From NCBI GenBank assembly GCA_030295235.1, contig AP026130.1:1364001-1428000 (forward strand): DNA of 64,000 nucleotides, written 5' to 3'. This stretch comes from Fistulifera solaris. Lineage: Eukaryota; Bacillariophyta; Bacillariophyceae; Naviculales; Stauroneidaceae. The position numbers and the translations under genes are program-made. The notes under the pieces are model-generated. The model saw nothing but the letters and a program-made list of their open reading frames with translations. It ran no database searches and was not told the origin of the DNA. This document shows positions 9,592-21,899 of this stretch, piece by piece. Each line of letters begins with the position of its first letter. Positions within the stretch are counted from its first letter, which is position 1.

Positions 9592-10514
9592 ATGTCACTC
9601 TACTACAAACAAAAGTTTCTAGACGTGTTGAAACTGATACACAAATTGGAACCGTCACCCGGCTTTTCGCAAGCTCTCGGAACTACCTTTCATGATTTAA
9701 CTTCTTCTTCTTCAGCGTCGTCATCTTCCATACAAGTCGAAGACAAAGGGTCGACAGTACGCGTAGAATTACCCGTCAACAGTTCCTTATATATAGAAAG
9801 TAAATCAATTACGCTTTCGACGTACATGGCGATTATGGATGATTTGACAACTTACTCTCTCATGACAGTCGATGGAGGCCGTCCGGGAGTCTCTGTATTT
9901 ATGAACATGGAAACAACGGGTTCCTTGCTGTCATCCGTCGAACGACTGGCGATTACGGCACGGACACGTAAAGTAGGACGGAATTTAGGTTTCACGTCCG
10001 CCGAAATTCGAGATGCGGCAACGAATCGCATGATCTGTCACGGATCACACATCAAATTTTGCCCATGGGTTTTCTAGCAGATTATTTATTACAGTACGGA
10101 TGGCCAGTCATTCAATGGTGGTATGGATTGTCGCACTTTCAGCCGCCTGTGTCAGCGAAGGAACGACTTTCCCTACACGAAGTCATGTCGTCCTTTGATA
10201 CCAACACTGGATCTTTTCGTGTGAAGCCACATCATGCAAGTTTAGGAGGACCTATTCATGGAGGCTGTCAAGCCGTCTTGATGGAAATGGCAGCGTCTAC
10301 AGCGGCCGAATCCACATTGCCGGGATGTTATCTGCAAAGTATTTCCATTGAATATCTGGCCAAACCATCCTGTCCGCTGGTCGATACACAAGTACGAGTT
10401 GTGCATCAAGATTCGTATTCTTTGACGTTAGAGGTTCTGCTGCTATGTAACGGCAAAACAAAAGCGGAAGGAATACTCAAATACATGAAGATGGATGCGT
10501 CTTCGAAATTATAA
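9592..10514 (+). CDS. Double-hotdog acyl-CoA thioesterase-like protein
   Basis: Two PaaI/4HBT-type hotdog halves follow each other. The first covers ~9592-10050 (TLSTYMAIMDDLTTYSLM, a degenerate helix region). The second covers ~10150-10500 with the canonical pattern LGGPIHGGCQAVLMEMAA, where the HGG loop and following acidic residue form the active-site region. The likely role is hydrolysis of acyl-CoA thioesters. The first half lacks an obvious catalytic set, as is common in tandem hotdog proteins. The frame breaks at a run of four T (10057-10060). One further T gives a continuous 307-aa protein reading through HIKFLPMGF. No transit peptide is evident. Confidence 0.7.
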
Positions 10515-10616
10515 TGGCTTTATTTGTAGAAGTATTGTATAAAAATATCATTATTAAATGCGAATCAATGCCTTGTAAAAGCCATTACAAGTCAAAAAAA
10601 GAAACGTGTGTTTCGA

Positions 10617-12162
10617 TTAGGATTGGTAGCGATCGGCACAATACTGTCGACAATACGACGGCAGCTTGCGACTCAGTGAGTTTTTATCTTCCAGCGAAAA
10701 CTGCCCTTCCGGCAACTGGATGATTTCCACTTCATTGTTGGGACATTCCAAACTAATTCGACTATAGAATTCGTCTTCTCGATACAAATCGGCCGTGACT
10801 CTGTCGCAGTCATCACAATACCACCACTTGTCTTCGCCGAAAGGAAAAGGGATGCAACTTATGTAGCGACATCCAGGACACGGCCCCGCTTGTTCCATGT
10901 CCATATTTGCCAATAATCCCGTCGTCACAATAATCATGACGAGCGACACAATTAATCCTAGAAAGCGAACAATCAGACGCTGTGTTTGTTTCATCTTGGA
11001 AGCGTCGACACCGAAGAAATTGACTTTGAGGGGTTCAATGATCGACCACCCACACGCCAAACCATATACCAAGCCACCCAGATGTGAAAAGTTATCCACA
11101 TAAGGCTGTATTGAGAGTATTAGCGTTGTGAGTTCAGCTTGTTTCGACAGCATCACAATTGTCGGGACGGCCCTGAATGACGTACCGTAAAGCCAATCAG
11201 TGCATTGACGACAATGTCCACCACCAACCAAATCAACGCCCGTACATGTTGCCGCTTCGAAATTTCATCATTCTGTTCCGTAGTTATGAATAGCAAAGGC
11301 CAGTTCATGGTTATATCGGCAACACACCCTCCGATTAAACCAAAGATCCCACCAGAAGCTCCGACACTGACATATTGCGGTAAGAAAATGGCACTCAATA
11401 TATTTCCACCCACACCCGGAATCAAGAAGAGTAAAACAGTATAAAGAGCACCGTGACTTTCTTCAAAGGCGCCCCCGATGAACCATAGCGCCGCCATATT
11501 GACGACATAATGTATCAAACCGGCATGCAGCACGAGAGGCGTAAAAGACGAAACCATTGCCCTTCTACCACAATTTTGGACGTTTCTCGTGCTCCCGCAC
11601 GAACGAGAGCTTCCGCCGAAGGCCCTATCAAAGGATTGACACTCAGCGGTTCTACGTTCCAGTCATTGAGTCCAAATTCGACGACCATCATAATTGCACA
11701 CACCGCAATCAAAGCCCACGTAAAGTACGGTCGTACCACTTGCGGACGCGCCTCGACGTAATCACTCCACGCCAAATAAGGCGCTTGATGTTGTCGTCGC
11801 CATGCGGCATCTTGCGCCCATTCTAAATCCATGCGGGTTTGTGCTAAATGATGATAGAGACCGAAAATCCCTCCCGTGACTTGAGAATCGCCGTATTTCT
11901 GACGACGCTTTTGTTGTGCTAAACGAAAATCGAGGACGCGGCGTTCTAATTCGGGATCGACAAAGTGAGCGGATGTCGTGCTTTCTTGTGATAAGACGTG
12001 AATGAGATCTTGTAGTGAATAGGTGCGAGGAGGTTCGGAAGAATCAGCACGACTTGACGCAGTTGTCATTCTTTTGGGTTCTCGTTTGATAGAATTGTTA
12101 TGCGTATTATAGTGTTCTTCTTGCCATTCATGTATGCTACGAGAATACGGATGACTCGGCAT
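10617..12162 (-). CDS. Rhomboid-family intramembrane serine protease
   Basis: Cleaves substrates inside the membrane with a Ser-His dyad. The Ser motif GASGGIFGLIGG and the His motif DNFSHLGGLVYGLACGW are both present, as are GQWFRL and HAGLIHYVVNM typical of the family. An ~130-residue charged cytosolic region precedes the first membrane helix. After the last helix comes a ~90-residue tail with spaced cysteines (CPGCRYISC, CDDC), possibly metal-binding. One intron (11106-11185, 80 nt, GT-AG) lies between the Ser and His exons and joins GFT to PYVDN. A frame break at the four-base A run 11543-11546 (T on the coding strand) disappears with one extra base, giving 488 aa. The start is uncertain: Met at 12162 was chosen, but in-frame Mets at 12279 and 12069 are alternatives. 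Confidence 0.85.
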
Positions 12163-12593
12163 GATTCTTTGAGTTTGAAACGGAGCAAAGGAAGAAGCGA
12201 CTTTCAAGTGATCATTCGCCGGCAAACCTTTTCTGTAAAAATGACACACATGTGTTTGGCAGCACCGCGCAAAACGCAACCGTTGGATCGAGATTTTGCT
12301 GCGAACGCTACGATTAACCCCTTTTAAGTACTAAACGTGTTCCATTACATTATGTCGTATAGTAAGTATTCGGGAAATTCCAAGGACTAAGGACGTATAC
12401 AATTACCAATTACAATAAACAAATCCCTAATAATCCTAAATATTTATTCCTAATTTTCCTGAAATGCGGATGCATTTTCGACATTTGACTGAATTTTCCA
12501 CTGGTTTTTCTCTTTTGTCACAAATATCGTTTTTTCTTTCTTTCAGAAACTCCGATTTCTGAATCACTGTAGACAGTTAGACAATTAATTCAT

Positions 12594-12957
12594 GCTCTCA
12601 CCTTGGAAAAATTACGCGCAATGGCGATAACCTTATTTCAGCCGGCAATGCTCTCGAATCCTGACATTCATGTTTTGACTATGATCCAAACAGTTGGTTC
12701 TACGAATCCACGACTGGATTTCAGTCATCAGACTGCATCGATCCTTTTGTATATGCAGCCTGCAGAGCCAATTGTTTGTCCTTTTCGCGTTTGATTATAG
12801 TCTCAATACAATAATAGATCTAAAGTTAATTATGCTCTCACCTTGGAAAAATTTCGCGCAATGGCGATTTCAGCCGGCAATGCTCTCGAATCATCCTGAC
12901 ATTCATGTTTTTACTATCATCCAAACAGTTGGTTCTACGAATCCACGACTGGATACA
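12594..12957 (+). repeat. Tandem pair of the ~239-bp dispersed repeat
   Basis: A first unit (12594-12832) and a truncated second (12833-~12957) both begin GCTCTCACCTTGGAAAAATT. Both contain the TTCAGCCGGCAATGCTCTCG block also found, inverted, at 447-690. The unit junction carries TGCATCGATCCTTTTGTA, the same word that bounds the lone copy. The surrounding intergenic DNA (about 12.3-13.27 kb) shows no gene. Confidence 0.75.
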
Positions 12958-13271
12958 AAGTACCCCGCAACGATGACTTGAGCGGGAGCTTTGTCAGCAT
13001 TTGTAGTAAGGTTTAATTATTCGTGTATCTATCCATAGCAGTCTTCAAAGAAGACTAAAGCGGCGTACTAACAGAGATGCCACAAATAATAAAAAAGGTT
13101 AACTTGTGATAACATGTTGTAGTGAAGCATTATAGCGTTACCTTATAAAATTGTAAGCCTCTGAATAAAGTAGTTTGTTACCTTGATCATTGATTCGAAT
13201 TGCGTGAATGATGCCGTCCGTTCATGGAAAACGAAATGTGTGCCTTCTATGGTAGTATATCGACAACCTCT

Positions 13272-14839
13272 TTAGAGTTGCATGGGATCCAGTCTCGGTT
13301 CGGTCACAATGCCGATTCCACGAGCCCCATTCTTGCATTTATGAAGTGCTTCAGGATCACAATTCAGAGCGAGCCACGGGTGGGTCAGAGCTTGATCGGC
13401 TGTGTAACGGTACTCGATATTGTAAGAAAGCAAGGTTGAAACAAACGCCATGGCTTCATCCGACACGTCACGGAATAGTTCGTGGGGAAAGGTATATTCA
13501 CCCTGAACAATGGACGCTTTGATGGCTTCGTCGTTCTTTCCGTAGAATGGAGGAGCGCCACTCAGCAACATATAGACAATGACGCCCAGACTCCACAAAT
13601 CACACGCTTCGGTGTACGATTTCTTTAAGACTTCGGGTGCCACATAGTAAGAGGATCCTACCACTCGACTTAATCGTTGCCCGGCCGTAAAGTGCGTCGA
13701 CAAACCAAAGTCGATCAGCTTGAGTGGACTCCAAACGTCTTTTCCAGACTCCAGTACCCAATTCTCCAACTTCAAGTCACGATGACAAATGTTCCGTGAA
13801 TGGAGAAAGGCCACCGCGGAAAGCATCTCGCTGACGGTTTTGGCTGTAACAAACGAAAATCTAAGTGAGCAAAGAATCAAGAGAGAAAAGCCAAATGGTC
13901 CGTGTCAAGAGATTTCTTACCTGCATAGGACTCTGTAACACCGTGTTTGGGATGCGTTGTCAATAGATGAAACAAGTCACCTCCGCGACCCAACTCCGTG
14001 ATAATGAATAGCTCATTGTCTACGCAAAAGACGTCGTAAAGTCGAATCACATTGTCATGCCCTCGAAGTTCTCTTAGGACATTGACTTCTTCTTGTAGCT
14101 TGGCAATGTATTTGGGATCATTCCGCAGCATGACACATTTGCAGGCGAATTTCTTTCGTTTGCCCGATCTTCCGGAGCTGTGCCCTTCTGGTTCCCCTCT
14201 TGAAGCAATACATACTTGCCCATACGAGCCCTTTCCAATGACCAAATCGCGATGTAGTAAGTATGCCGGCCGACGTGGCACTACTTCGGAAGAAGGCTGG
14301 GGAGAATCCGCAGTTACTGCCGGAGGCGGCGATGAAGGCTGTATCGAGTCCGGCGGCGTCGATGATCCGAGCATCGGACCCTTGAAGGGCGACACACCAA
14401 ACGGATCGGGAGCATGCATTGCTCCGTGTCTTCCGTATTCCGTGTGTTGCTGTTGCGGACGAGAACGCCGATCTCGCGAAGATCCGGATAGACGGTTGCG
14501 GTTGTGGTGATCATCCATTACAACCCGCCCCATCGGATCGTAATGACTTTGCGGCCCCGACTGCTGTGAATGGTACGGCGAAGTCTGCCCATACTTGCTA
14601 GAACGTGGAGGTTGTCCGTCTACGTCCATAGGCATTGTAGAAGGTGGCGGAGCTCCGTATCCGCCGATAGGACTTTGTTGTGGTGGCGGCGGCTGATGAT
14701 GATAAACAGCGGAGGAAGCGCTAGGAGGCATTTCGTTGCGAGGAGGCTGCGGAAAATCGCTCGGATGCGACTGTTGGCCTGCAGAAGGAACAAAATTATT
14801 CGACGTCGATGCTTGCCCCCGTCTTAGCCACTTGCTCAT
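13272..14839 (-). CDS. Ser/Thr protein kinase, CaMK/CDPK-like catalytic domain
   Basis: A 496-aa protein from two exons joined across a 77-nt intron (13844-13920, GT-AG), reading SYAAKTVSEM at the junction. Residues 1-~195 are a Pro/Gln/Ser-rich disordered region. The kinase domain starts at ~200: glycine loop GKGSYGQV, the VAIK-type Lys in FACKCV, catalytic loop HRDLKLEN, DFG in LIDFGLSTHF, and APEVLKK. The activation segment and the ending TADQALTHPWL resemble Ca2+/calmodulin-dependent and CDPK kinases. No EF-hands follow, and the protein stops ~25 residues after the domain, so it is not a CDPK itself. All catalytic residues are present, so it should be active. Confidence 0.88.
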
Positions 14840-16377
14840 GTCTGTTGAAGAGAACGTGGTGTTGCTTCGCGAAAGAAGGAGACTTTCGCGCGGATGATTA
14901 TGTCCTCAAAGTCGAAAAGAACTCGAGAACTGCCGAAACAGAAGAAGAATCCGAGGAATCGAGAAATATCAATACAGTTGACTGATCCAAATCGGTCGGT
15001 ATCGATCGCTTTTCTCCGTTTGGCTAACAAATTAACGTCTGCTCCGATTCGTAGATCTTAGAGGTGCAGAAACGTGTCAATTTCTCTCACAAACGGAAGC
15101 CGACGAGTAATCCAGAAACGCCGAAAGCACGCGTAGCGCCTGTGCAGCAATTTATATTGTTGTTATTCAAGAAATAACTCTGCTTTTTCGTCATTCACTT
15201 GCTCGTAAAAGTCTATCGGTGTAAACAGACTTCGAACAATGATGGACGGATGCGAGAGGAAGACCAAAGCTGTGTGTGCGGAGTGCGTGTAAAAGGGTGA
15301 GTGTTTCTGTTGGGCGAATAATAACTGTTGTTTCCTCGACTTTGCGACAAACTGTACAATTAGGGGACAAGATTGCGCAACAGGATCGCGGGTATCGCTG
15401 ATTGTCGCATGTGCGAGCCGTCATACTTGGGTATTTACGGAGTGGCGGACGATAATAATCGATGAGCGAGCGCAAATGACATTATACTATGCCAATTGTA
15501 GTAGTGTCGTCCGGATCGCTCGTAGGCGAGGCATCTGTCCGTTTTCGCACGCAACGGTACTCACAAATAGAAAATCAAAACCGGTTTGCGATGCAGTGGG
15601 AAAACGCGAATGAAATCGCCCTCAACAAGACTCGATTCTCGATTTTCGCCGACCATGGACGACCGGTGAACGGACGCCACAAGCAAACAATGTCAACACG
15701 ATGTTGTTTTTTTATGATAGAAACGAAACAAAAGTAAACGATGCACATTTTTGTTTCCAACGAGCAGGTGGAGACGTACCTCTTTGCTTGCAAGAAAAGA
15801 TCAAGAAAAATATTGTTGCTGTCGGTCCATGGTCGATGAACCCCCGGCCTTGAACAAGAGCTTGGAAGATGTTTCATCCGACGGTTAAAAGATCTTTAAG
15901 TAATCATACCTGATCTTGGTTTGATAGGTGAGAATCAGTCCCCGCGAACTTTCTTAAGAAATAAATAAGACAATGGCGAGCAAACTTGCCAGTTGGAACC
16001 TAAATACTCGTCCAATGACACTCTAACCGAAAGAGACCACGTTTAACAATTATGTCCAACGCAGACTAGTCTATAGAGTACTTTACAAAAATACCGGTGT
16101 TCGACTCCGACCACCGACGTGGTTTGCAGCCTGAACAATGGCAGACGTCACTTTTACCCGTAACCCTGACGTAAAAGATTCAGTGATCAAAACTATGGCT
16201 TGCATTGGGGAAAAAACAACGGTAGGTTACAGTTTACAACTCCTTCGAATCATTATACATGCAATTCCTTCAAGCTCTATTTTCAGCACAAAAGAAAAGT
16301 CAGTTTATTCATTGTAACCGTTAAACTACGCAGTTTTCTCGAATCTGTAATGGTGTCGTGCTTAGTTGACTTAACAC
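14840..16377. other. 1.5-kb intergenic region, no supported gene
   Basis: This lies between the kinase start and the CDC45 3' end. It contains only short open frames without recognisable domains, for example a 59-codon frame beginning at 16138 in a good start context and a 94-codon frame at 15191-15475 on the minus strand. No repeat shared with other parts of the window was found. It probably holds the kinase promoter. Confidence 0.45.
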
Positions 16378-18383
16378 TCATGCCGAATCCATTAGATAAT
16401 GAAGCTGTTCCAGGAAACGCTGCACATCATCGGATCCAACTCGAATCACGTGACTGTCATGCCCAAAGGAAAAGGTTCCTGTCATAGATTGTGCGGCAAG
16501 CGCAAAATGCTGTCCCCATCTATTTCGTACCCAATCACCTGCTTTTTCCGTGTACTCGTACCCTGCCACAGTGTAGAAATCATCGTCTTTCGCCAGCAAG
16601 ATCAAAGGACGACCGACCCATTTGCCGTTAACACGATGCAGTTGGAAAAGATACTGGGCCAAGCGCGTCAAGACCGCCGGTTTGGCCAAGACAGGTTCGT
16701 CACCGACGTAGGCGTACCGGAAGTGAGCCAGAGACGTGATCGCATTCCGTTCCATCAAGCTAGCCGCAGCAGCAAAAATCTTTTTCTGTAGTTTCATTGC
16801 TAAATGTAATCCATACCCTAATGGATTCCCTGTCAGGCTTCCACCGTTCACTAGATTGTCTTCGTTTTGTAGATCCATCACACGAGGGCGGTGCATTGGA
16901 TTGCAAGGCATCGAGTGCGCGATTGAACATGTCGTCCTTGTCACTTCCGAAATCGAGTAAGGCAGCTGCCGCATGAGCGGCATCGGCCGCCGAAAGCACC
17001 GACTGATACCCCGTGATACGAAGAAAGCTGGTGTATTCCAAGTTCTCCAATCCATATTCCTCGGCATACTCTTGAAGTTTGGACGCTAACATGCGCCGCA
17101 ATGCCGGCTTCATAAAGGCGTACGGTTGCTGGCATTCCGTCAAGGGGAATCCCATCTTGGCGAGTAACTCCTTGAGTTTGTTCATGCCCGCCGGTCGATA
17201 CAATTGAAGTTGTGTACTGACCGTGTCGGAATACATCATGGCATCCAACAACGATGAGAATCGCAGCAAGAAGAATTTATAGTCCGGCTGAGAAAAGACG
17301 CGTCCGGTTCCCCGCAAAGATAGTTTCGTTCGCTCACCGGTGGCTCCGCTGGAAGAAAGTTGCTCGGCATAGACAGTGTTTCGAGCCCGCATCGCGATAT
17401 CATCACTGTCATCCGCATCGAGTTTTTGACAGGCTTGTCGCAACTGTAACGCCAATGTCGAATATCCCGTCAAATCCAATCGTCCGTGCCAGTAAGCATC
17501 CGTGACTCCGACACAAGCCAACCAAAGCAGCGTCGTGTGGTCTCCAAACCGCAATTGCGTGGCCAACTGGTACGCCACAAAGGCCGCCGGCGCCCCGTAA
17601 TAACTTCCGGCCGAATAATATCGTTCGATGCGCTGTCGACGGTCTTGTTGCCACTGTCGCGGTGTCAAGAGCGACGATGTTGACTCGGCCGTCGGTTCGG
17701 TCGTTGGCTCCGTTTCTTCCATTGTGTCGGTGTCGCGTTCTTGTTCGTGCGATTCTTCCTCGTCTTCCCTGCGAGGCTTTTTTCGTTCGAGCCACCGACG
17801 AATCGTCGTCGTCGTCACTGTCGTCTTGATTCTCTTCTCGGTGTTGCTGTGGATCTCCGGCGTTTTCATCATTTTCATCTTGATATTCGAATTCTCCTTC
17901 ATCGTGATCGGACGATGCCACGGATGGTTCATCTTCCTCCGATGATTCATCATCATCTTCCGACTCGGACGATTCATTTCCACTGAGATTTTCTCCATCA
18001 CTGGGTATTTCCGTTTCATCAATATCCCAAAAGACGACAATATCCCGATTGGCGTGAATATTGGCCAAATGCACGGGCCGTGCCGGATCCAGTACATAAA
18101 TTTGTCGTCCTTGATACCATTTGGTTAAATTCTGCGGCGCACCCATATGCAACAACACCACACACGTCGCGACGGCCGAAGCTTGTTTCAAATCTTCTTC
18201 TAAATTGGTACAACACTGCAAATGATGCGCGACATGATCGGCGCGCAACAAGAACGACAGAATGCGGGCCGCACACAAGGCATCGACCGTCGGACGACAC
18301 AGAATCCAAACGGAACCGTCTTGTCCGCAATCTCGCAAGATTTGTTGATAGCCGCGGTGCCAGTATTCTATTTCTAATTTCAT
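16378..18383 (-). CDS. CDC45: DNA replication initiation factor CDC45
   Basis: CDC45 joins MCM2-7 and GINS to form the replicative CMG helicase. The N-terminal part matches the DHH-derived fold (ILCRPTVDALCAARILSFLL, YVLDPARPVHLAN, VVFWDIDE). A very acidic Ser/Asp/Glu region follows (about residues 120-260), as in all CDC45 proteins but long here. Then come the conserved blocks YYSAGSYYGAPAAFVAYQLA, GVTDAYWHGRLDLTGY and LRLSSLLDAM-like sequence. The C-terminus has FRYAYVGDE and GNRF-like WGQHFALAAQ. The frame changes twice: at a six-base A run on the coding strand (17778-17783, inside the acidic linker) and at a GTGTG tract near 16890. Two extra bases at each restore one frame of ~669 aa. Confidence 0.9.
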
Positions 18384-18833
18384 TCTTGTTTGATATTGTG
18401 TTGTGAGTTGTGATGACAATGCGATCGATTGATGCACTCTCTTTTCGTGCTGTGCGCCGAAAGGACGAGAAAAAAATGAGCGCGAAGATCGTCATTTTGA
18501 AAAAAATAACTCGTTGTGGCGCGCCGTCGGGGAAGCAACTGACATGTAACAATAACTCGTGATCGGCGTCTTTCCACCACTGGAACGTTCGGGAAAAAGT
18601 GTACACTCACGTAGCCCCCGTAGAAAACGTACAAAGCCGAGGTGCGTTCCCGGGTCTCCTTATTATTTTTTGACACCACCCAAGTTCTTTTGAATGCGAA
18701 GAATGTATTTTGTGCAATTTTGTGTTGTTCTGTTTTTCGCACGAGTCAGTCGTCAAGTTTTTTGAAGTTGCTCATCAGTTGCTCATTTTTTCAACTCTGT
18801 CTTCGTCTTCACTCCAGTCATAAGGCCCACGCA
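18384..18833. promoter_or_regulatory. Divergent promoter between CDC45 and the MscS-like gene
   Basis: This 450-bp region lies between two start codons on opposite strands. An in-frame extension of the channel reading frame reaches back to 18642, but that segment looks like untranslated leader, and the Met at 18834 has the better context. Confidence 0.4.
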
Positions 18834-20943
18834 ATGGACCGAGTCCCCGTTCGGACAACGTCTCACCCCCTGGAACAAAGATCATCTATTTCCGTGGAAG
18901 AAACACTAGCTGATTTGATTGGCAAAACATATGAATTAAATCACGAGGATTTCCTTCTCATTGGGGACGGATTTCGTGGTAATATTCATAGGGAAGATAT
19001 CTGCACTCGAGAGCCGCTCGCGTTTGCGATTCTTTACTTAGGCTTCCTTATTGCTCTACCTGTCGGAATAGCCGTGATCTTGTTCAATACTATTGACAAG
19101 TCGATGGATGAAGATACCGAAGGACCGTCCGCCAGCTACATATTTCTATTCATCGCCCGCCAATTTGTCGGGCTAGCGGTAGCCATCATCTTACAAAGTC
19201 TGACAAAAATTGCAGTGCGTGGAATTGATACATGGCTTTCCAAACGCAAATTCTCATCTTTTGACTTGTTGCCATCGCTCCTTCCTGTTGTGGGCTCAAC
19301 ACTGAGTCTCTTCATTACTCAAGCTTTCGGGCGACCTCTCATCCTATTCTTTTGGAGCCTTTTTAGCAAACGATGGGTAAGCGGACCACAGCCCTCGGCG
19401 CATCACTGGCTTCATGGGCAGGACCGCCTGGAGATATTCAACGCTTCTAATCCCTCCGGTAACCTCGTGGAGAATGAGTTGTATTTGAACATACTGAACG
19501 TCGCCCTGTTCCTGAGCATACTGATATTTGTCAAGCGATCGGTAGTGCGAGTGTACCTTTACAGACAAGCATTCCTGTCTTATGGACTCAAGCTCATACA
19601 AGTCATGAAGAAAACAATTATGGTCAGAGACCTATTAAAGCTCAGCGATTTCTACAATAAATCCAGGCGCAACCATTGGTATATCCAAACCATGCCTACC
19701 AGGCACCTTAAGGGTGAACAAATCATCAATGTTCCTTATCGGATACCAGTAACCCCTGAAGGTATCAAACAAGCAATTCAATTTGTTTACAAAGATTTCA
19801 CTGTTACCGACCAGCGGCATGAGGACAGTTCAATGTGCACACTGTGGCTATTTCGGAGGGCCATGGAACTTATGAAGGTAGCCCCCTGGCTGGAACCTGC
19901 CGAAGAAGTTTACAGTGATGCACATGGGATGCAGCGAGAACCGGGAGGAAAAGACTTTGTCAACTTTTTTGAGACTGTTGCGTACCTCGCCGTTGATCAT
20001 GAAGGTTACCTTGTTGAATCGCAAGTCAGAGAACTAGTATCTGTGTTTCAACCCGATCGTAATGGATGCATTCCCGAACGTGATTTCGTCCGCATAATCC
20101 GCGTTATCTACCGAGAGCGCCAATCGCTAAGAGAAATGATTCATTGGATTGCGCACACTCATAGGCAGTTTGAACAATTGATCAACGTTGTATTCTACGT
20201 TGCGGTAGTCATCACAATCCCCTTTTTCTAAAATTTGACCACAAGGATCTCCTCTTACCAATGGGGGCTATCATTGCTACTTGTACTTTTGTGATTGGAA
20301 GTGCCTGTTCGGACTATACCAAAGGTTGTTTGTTTATTCTGATGCGACTGCCTTACAGCATCGGCGATTTTATACAAATCAATCCATCTGAGAACGTACC
20401 CTTTTCAAAAGAAAACATCTGTCGCGTGACAGAAATCACTTTGTTCAATACAAAGGCAGTCGGACTTTCAGACAACGTGGAGAAAAGTTTGTCAAACGGA
20501 AGTCACTACGGGGATCAGATACTAAACTGGAGTCAGCATCCACCAAAATTTCAAATCGTGCTTGAATTTCCGGGGAATACAAAGGACGCCTTGTTGATAT
20601 GTAAAAACTTTCAGATGAAGGTACAGGAATACATCGAGGCACACCCTCGAGCATGGCACCCGAAGAACGTTACTTCTCTTTATTCAAGACGTGTGGAAGA
20701 TAAAGACGAGTATCGATTTGAGATCGAGTGAGTGGAAACGCGTTGGCATTGTGATGGATTGCGCCGATTTCTCTGACGTTTTCTCCTTGTTGCTGTTGCT
20801 ATCACAGACACCGCTGCTTGTGGCTGGAGCTGGACCACATTTTGGAATGCAAAGAACAGCTTTTCAATTACTGCCAAAATGTCGATGTCGCTGACGTTCG
20901 AGCGCCGGACTCTAGCAGTACGTTCCAAATTTATGTACGATAA
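18834..20943 (+). CDS. MscS-type mechanosensitive channel with EF-hand-like segment
   Basis: The protein opens under membrane tension to release ions. It is 676 aa after removal of an 80-nt intron (20728-20807, GT-AG; junction reads EIEHRCLW). At least four hydrophobic segments precede a region with an EF-hand-like loop (DRNGCIPERDFVRII, ~residues 400-415). The pore-lining helix follows (GAIIATCTFVIGSACSDYTKG), then the MscS beta domain (PYSIGDFIQI, ITLFNTKAV, NWSQHPPKFQIVLEF). This order, with an EF-hand before the pore helix, matches the plant/fungal MSL-Msy group. The frame breaks in the five-T run 20223-20227, and one more T restores ...IPFFLKFDHKDLLLPMGA.... Its membrane location cannot be decided, as no targeting peptide is obvious. 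Confidence 0.85.
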
Positions 20944-21494
20944 CCCAGAGGAAAACTGAGGTGCGATTGACAATGGCGGTTTGACAAGAAATTGCGTGGC
21001 TGCATACGTGTCCCGTGACACGAGACTCATGATGTAGAGTCAAGTAAGATGCGCGATAACCCACCCATTCTCTTCGGAGAGCCCTTTTGAATGATGCTCA
21101 TAGTATGCCTCTTGATTTAAAGTTCCCTATTCGGCGCCTTGAAGGGGAAAACGGTTCCAAAAAGTCTCTTTCCTCGATAATAAGAATATGCGATGGTTTG
21201 CTGGACTTCATCGTAGTGATCCTTCATTCATTCTCATTGCATTTAAATGAAGTCTGCGTCATGTTGCTCGTGGCGGTGAAAACTAATAGTTGATTACAAG
21301 TAGATCATTGATTGGATGGCAACGAGCCTCAAATCATTGGAAATCAACGAAACCATGATGCGCGTGACCTCAGTAAGAACGTTTGCGTGTAATTCATTCG
21401 ATTATTGCTTTGAAGAAGAATACAGAATTGAAGTAGCCGCCATGACGTGTAGCCCGTTCTATCTTTCCACTGTTTCATGTTTACTGTTCTAAAG

Positions 21495-21795
21495 AATGTC
21501 GATGATTGTTTCATGGCCCGCATAAACGATGTTGGGCGAAGTTATGATGTTGACAAGGGCGTCCAAAAACACGCGGAAAATGGTGTCATCAAAATTACAC
21601 AATATCCGGGTTGCCCTCTGTCGATAAATTTCCTTACGAGAGCTACGTGAAAATACGTAGAAATTCGAAGCGATGCAGCATTCGTTCCATCGACGTTTTG
21701 TTTTCAAATCGAAAGCGTTCATTGTTTCCTGATACAAATATGATCAGGTGGACAAGGAACCAATGACACCTGGGCACTGTAAATGCGACAATTGG
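21495..21795 (-). repeat. Stray copy of the 47.8-52.5 kb satellite, inverted
   Basis: Read on the minus strand, this matches about 300 bp of the 425-bp satellite unit. It includes the TTTTGATGACACCATTTTCCGCG-like block, the AGGGCAACCCGGATATTGTG-like block, the ACGTAG hairpin and the TTTCGATTTGAAAACAAAA block. It is clearly diverged from the array copies. The rest of the 956-bp gap between the channel and the ankyrin-AAA gene shows no gene. Confidence 0.8.
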
Positions 21796-21899
21796 ACGAT
21801 GGTGAAACACATCGTCAATACCTAGTACAAGTAACCTTACAGAGCACATCATTGCTATTTTGTTTCTATTCCCTTCTTAGACTACGGCAAATTACAATG

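Noticed and set aside
16060-16135. tRNA-like T-loop (GTTCGACTCC) near 16110
   Set aside because: No matching acceptor or anticodon stem could be formed around it.
16138-16317. 59-codon open frame starting in a good context
   Set aside because: Not recognised, too short to judge, with no further support. Left as a note in the intergenic entry.
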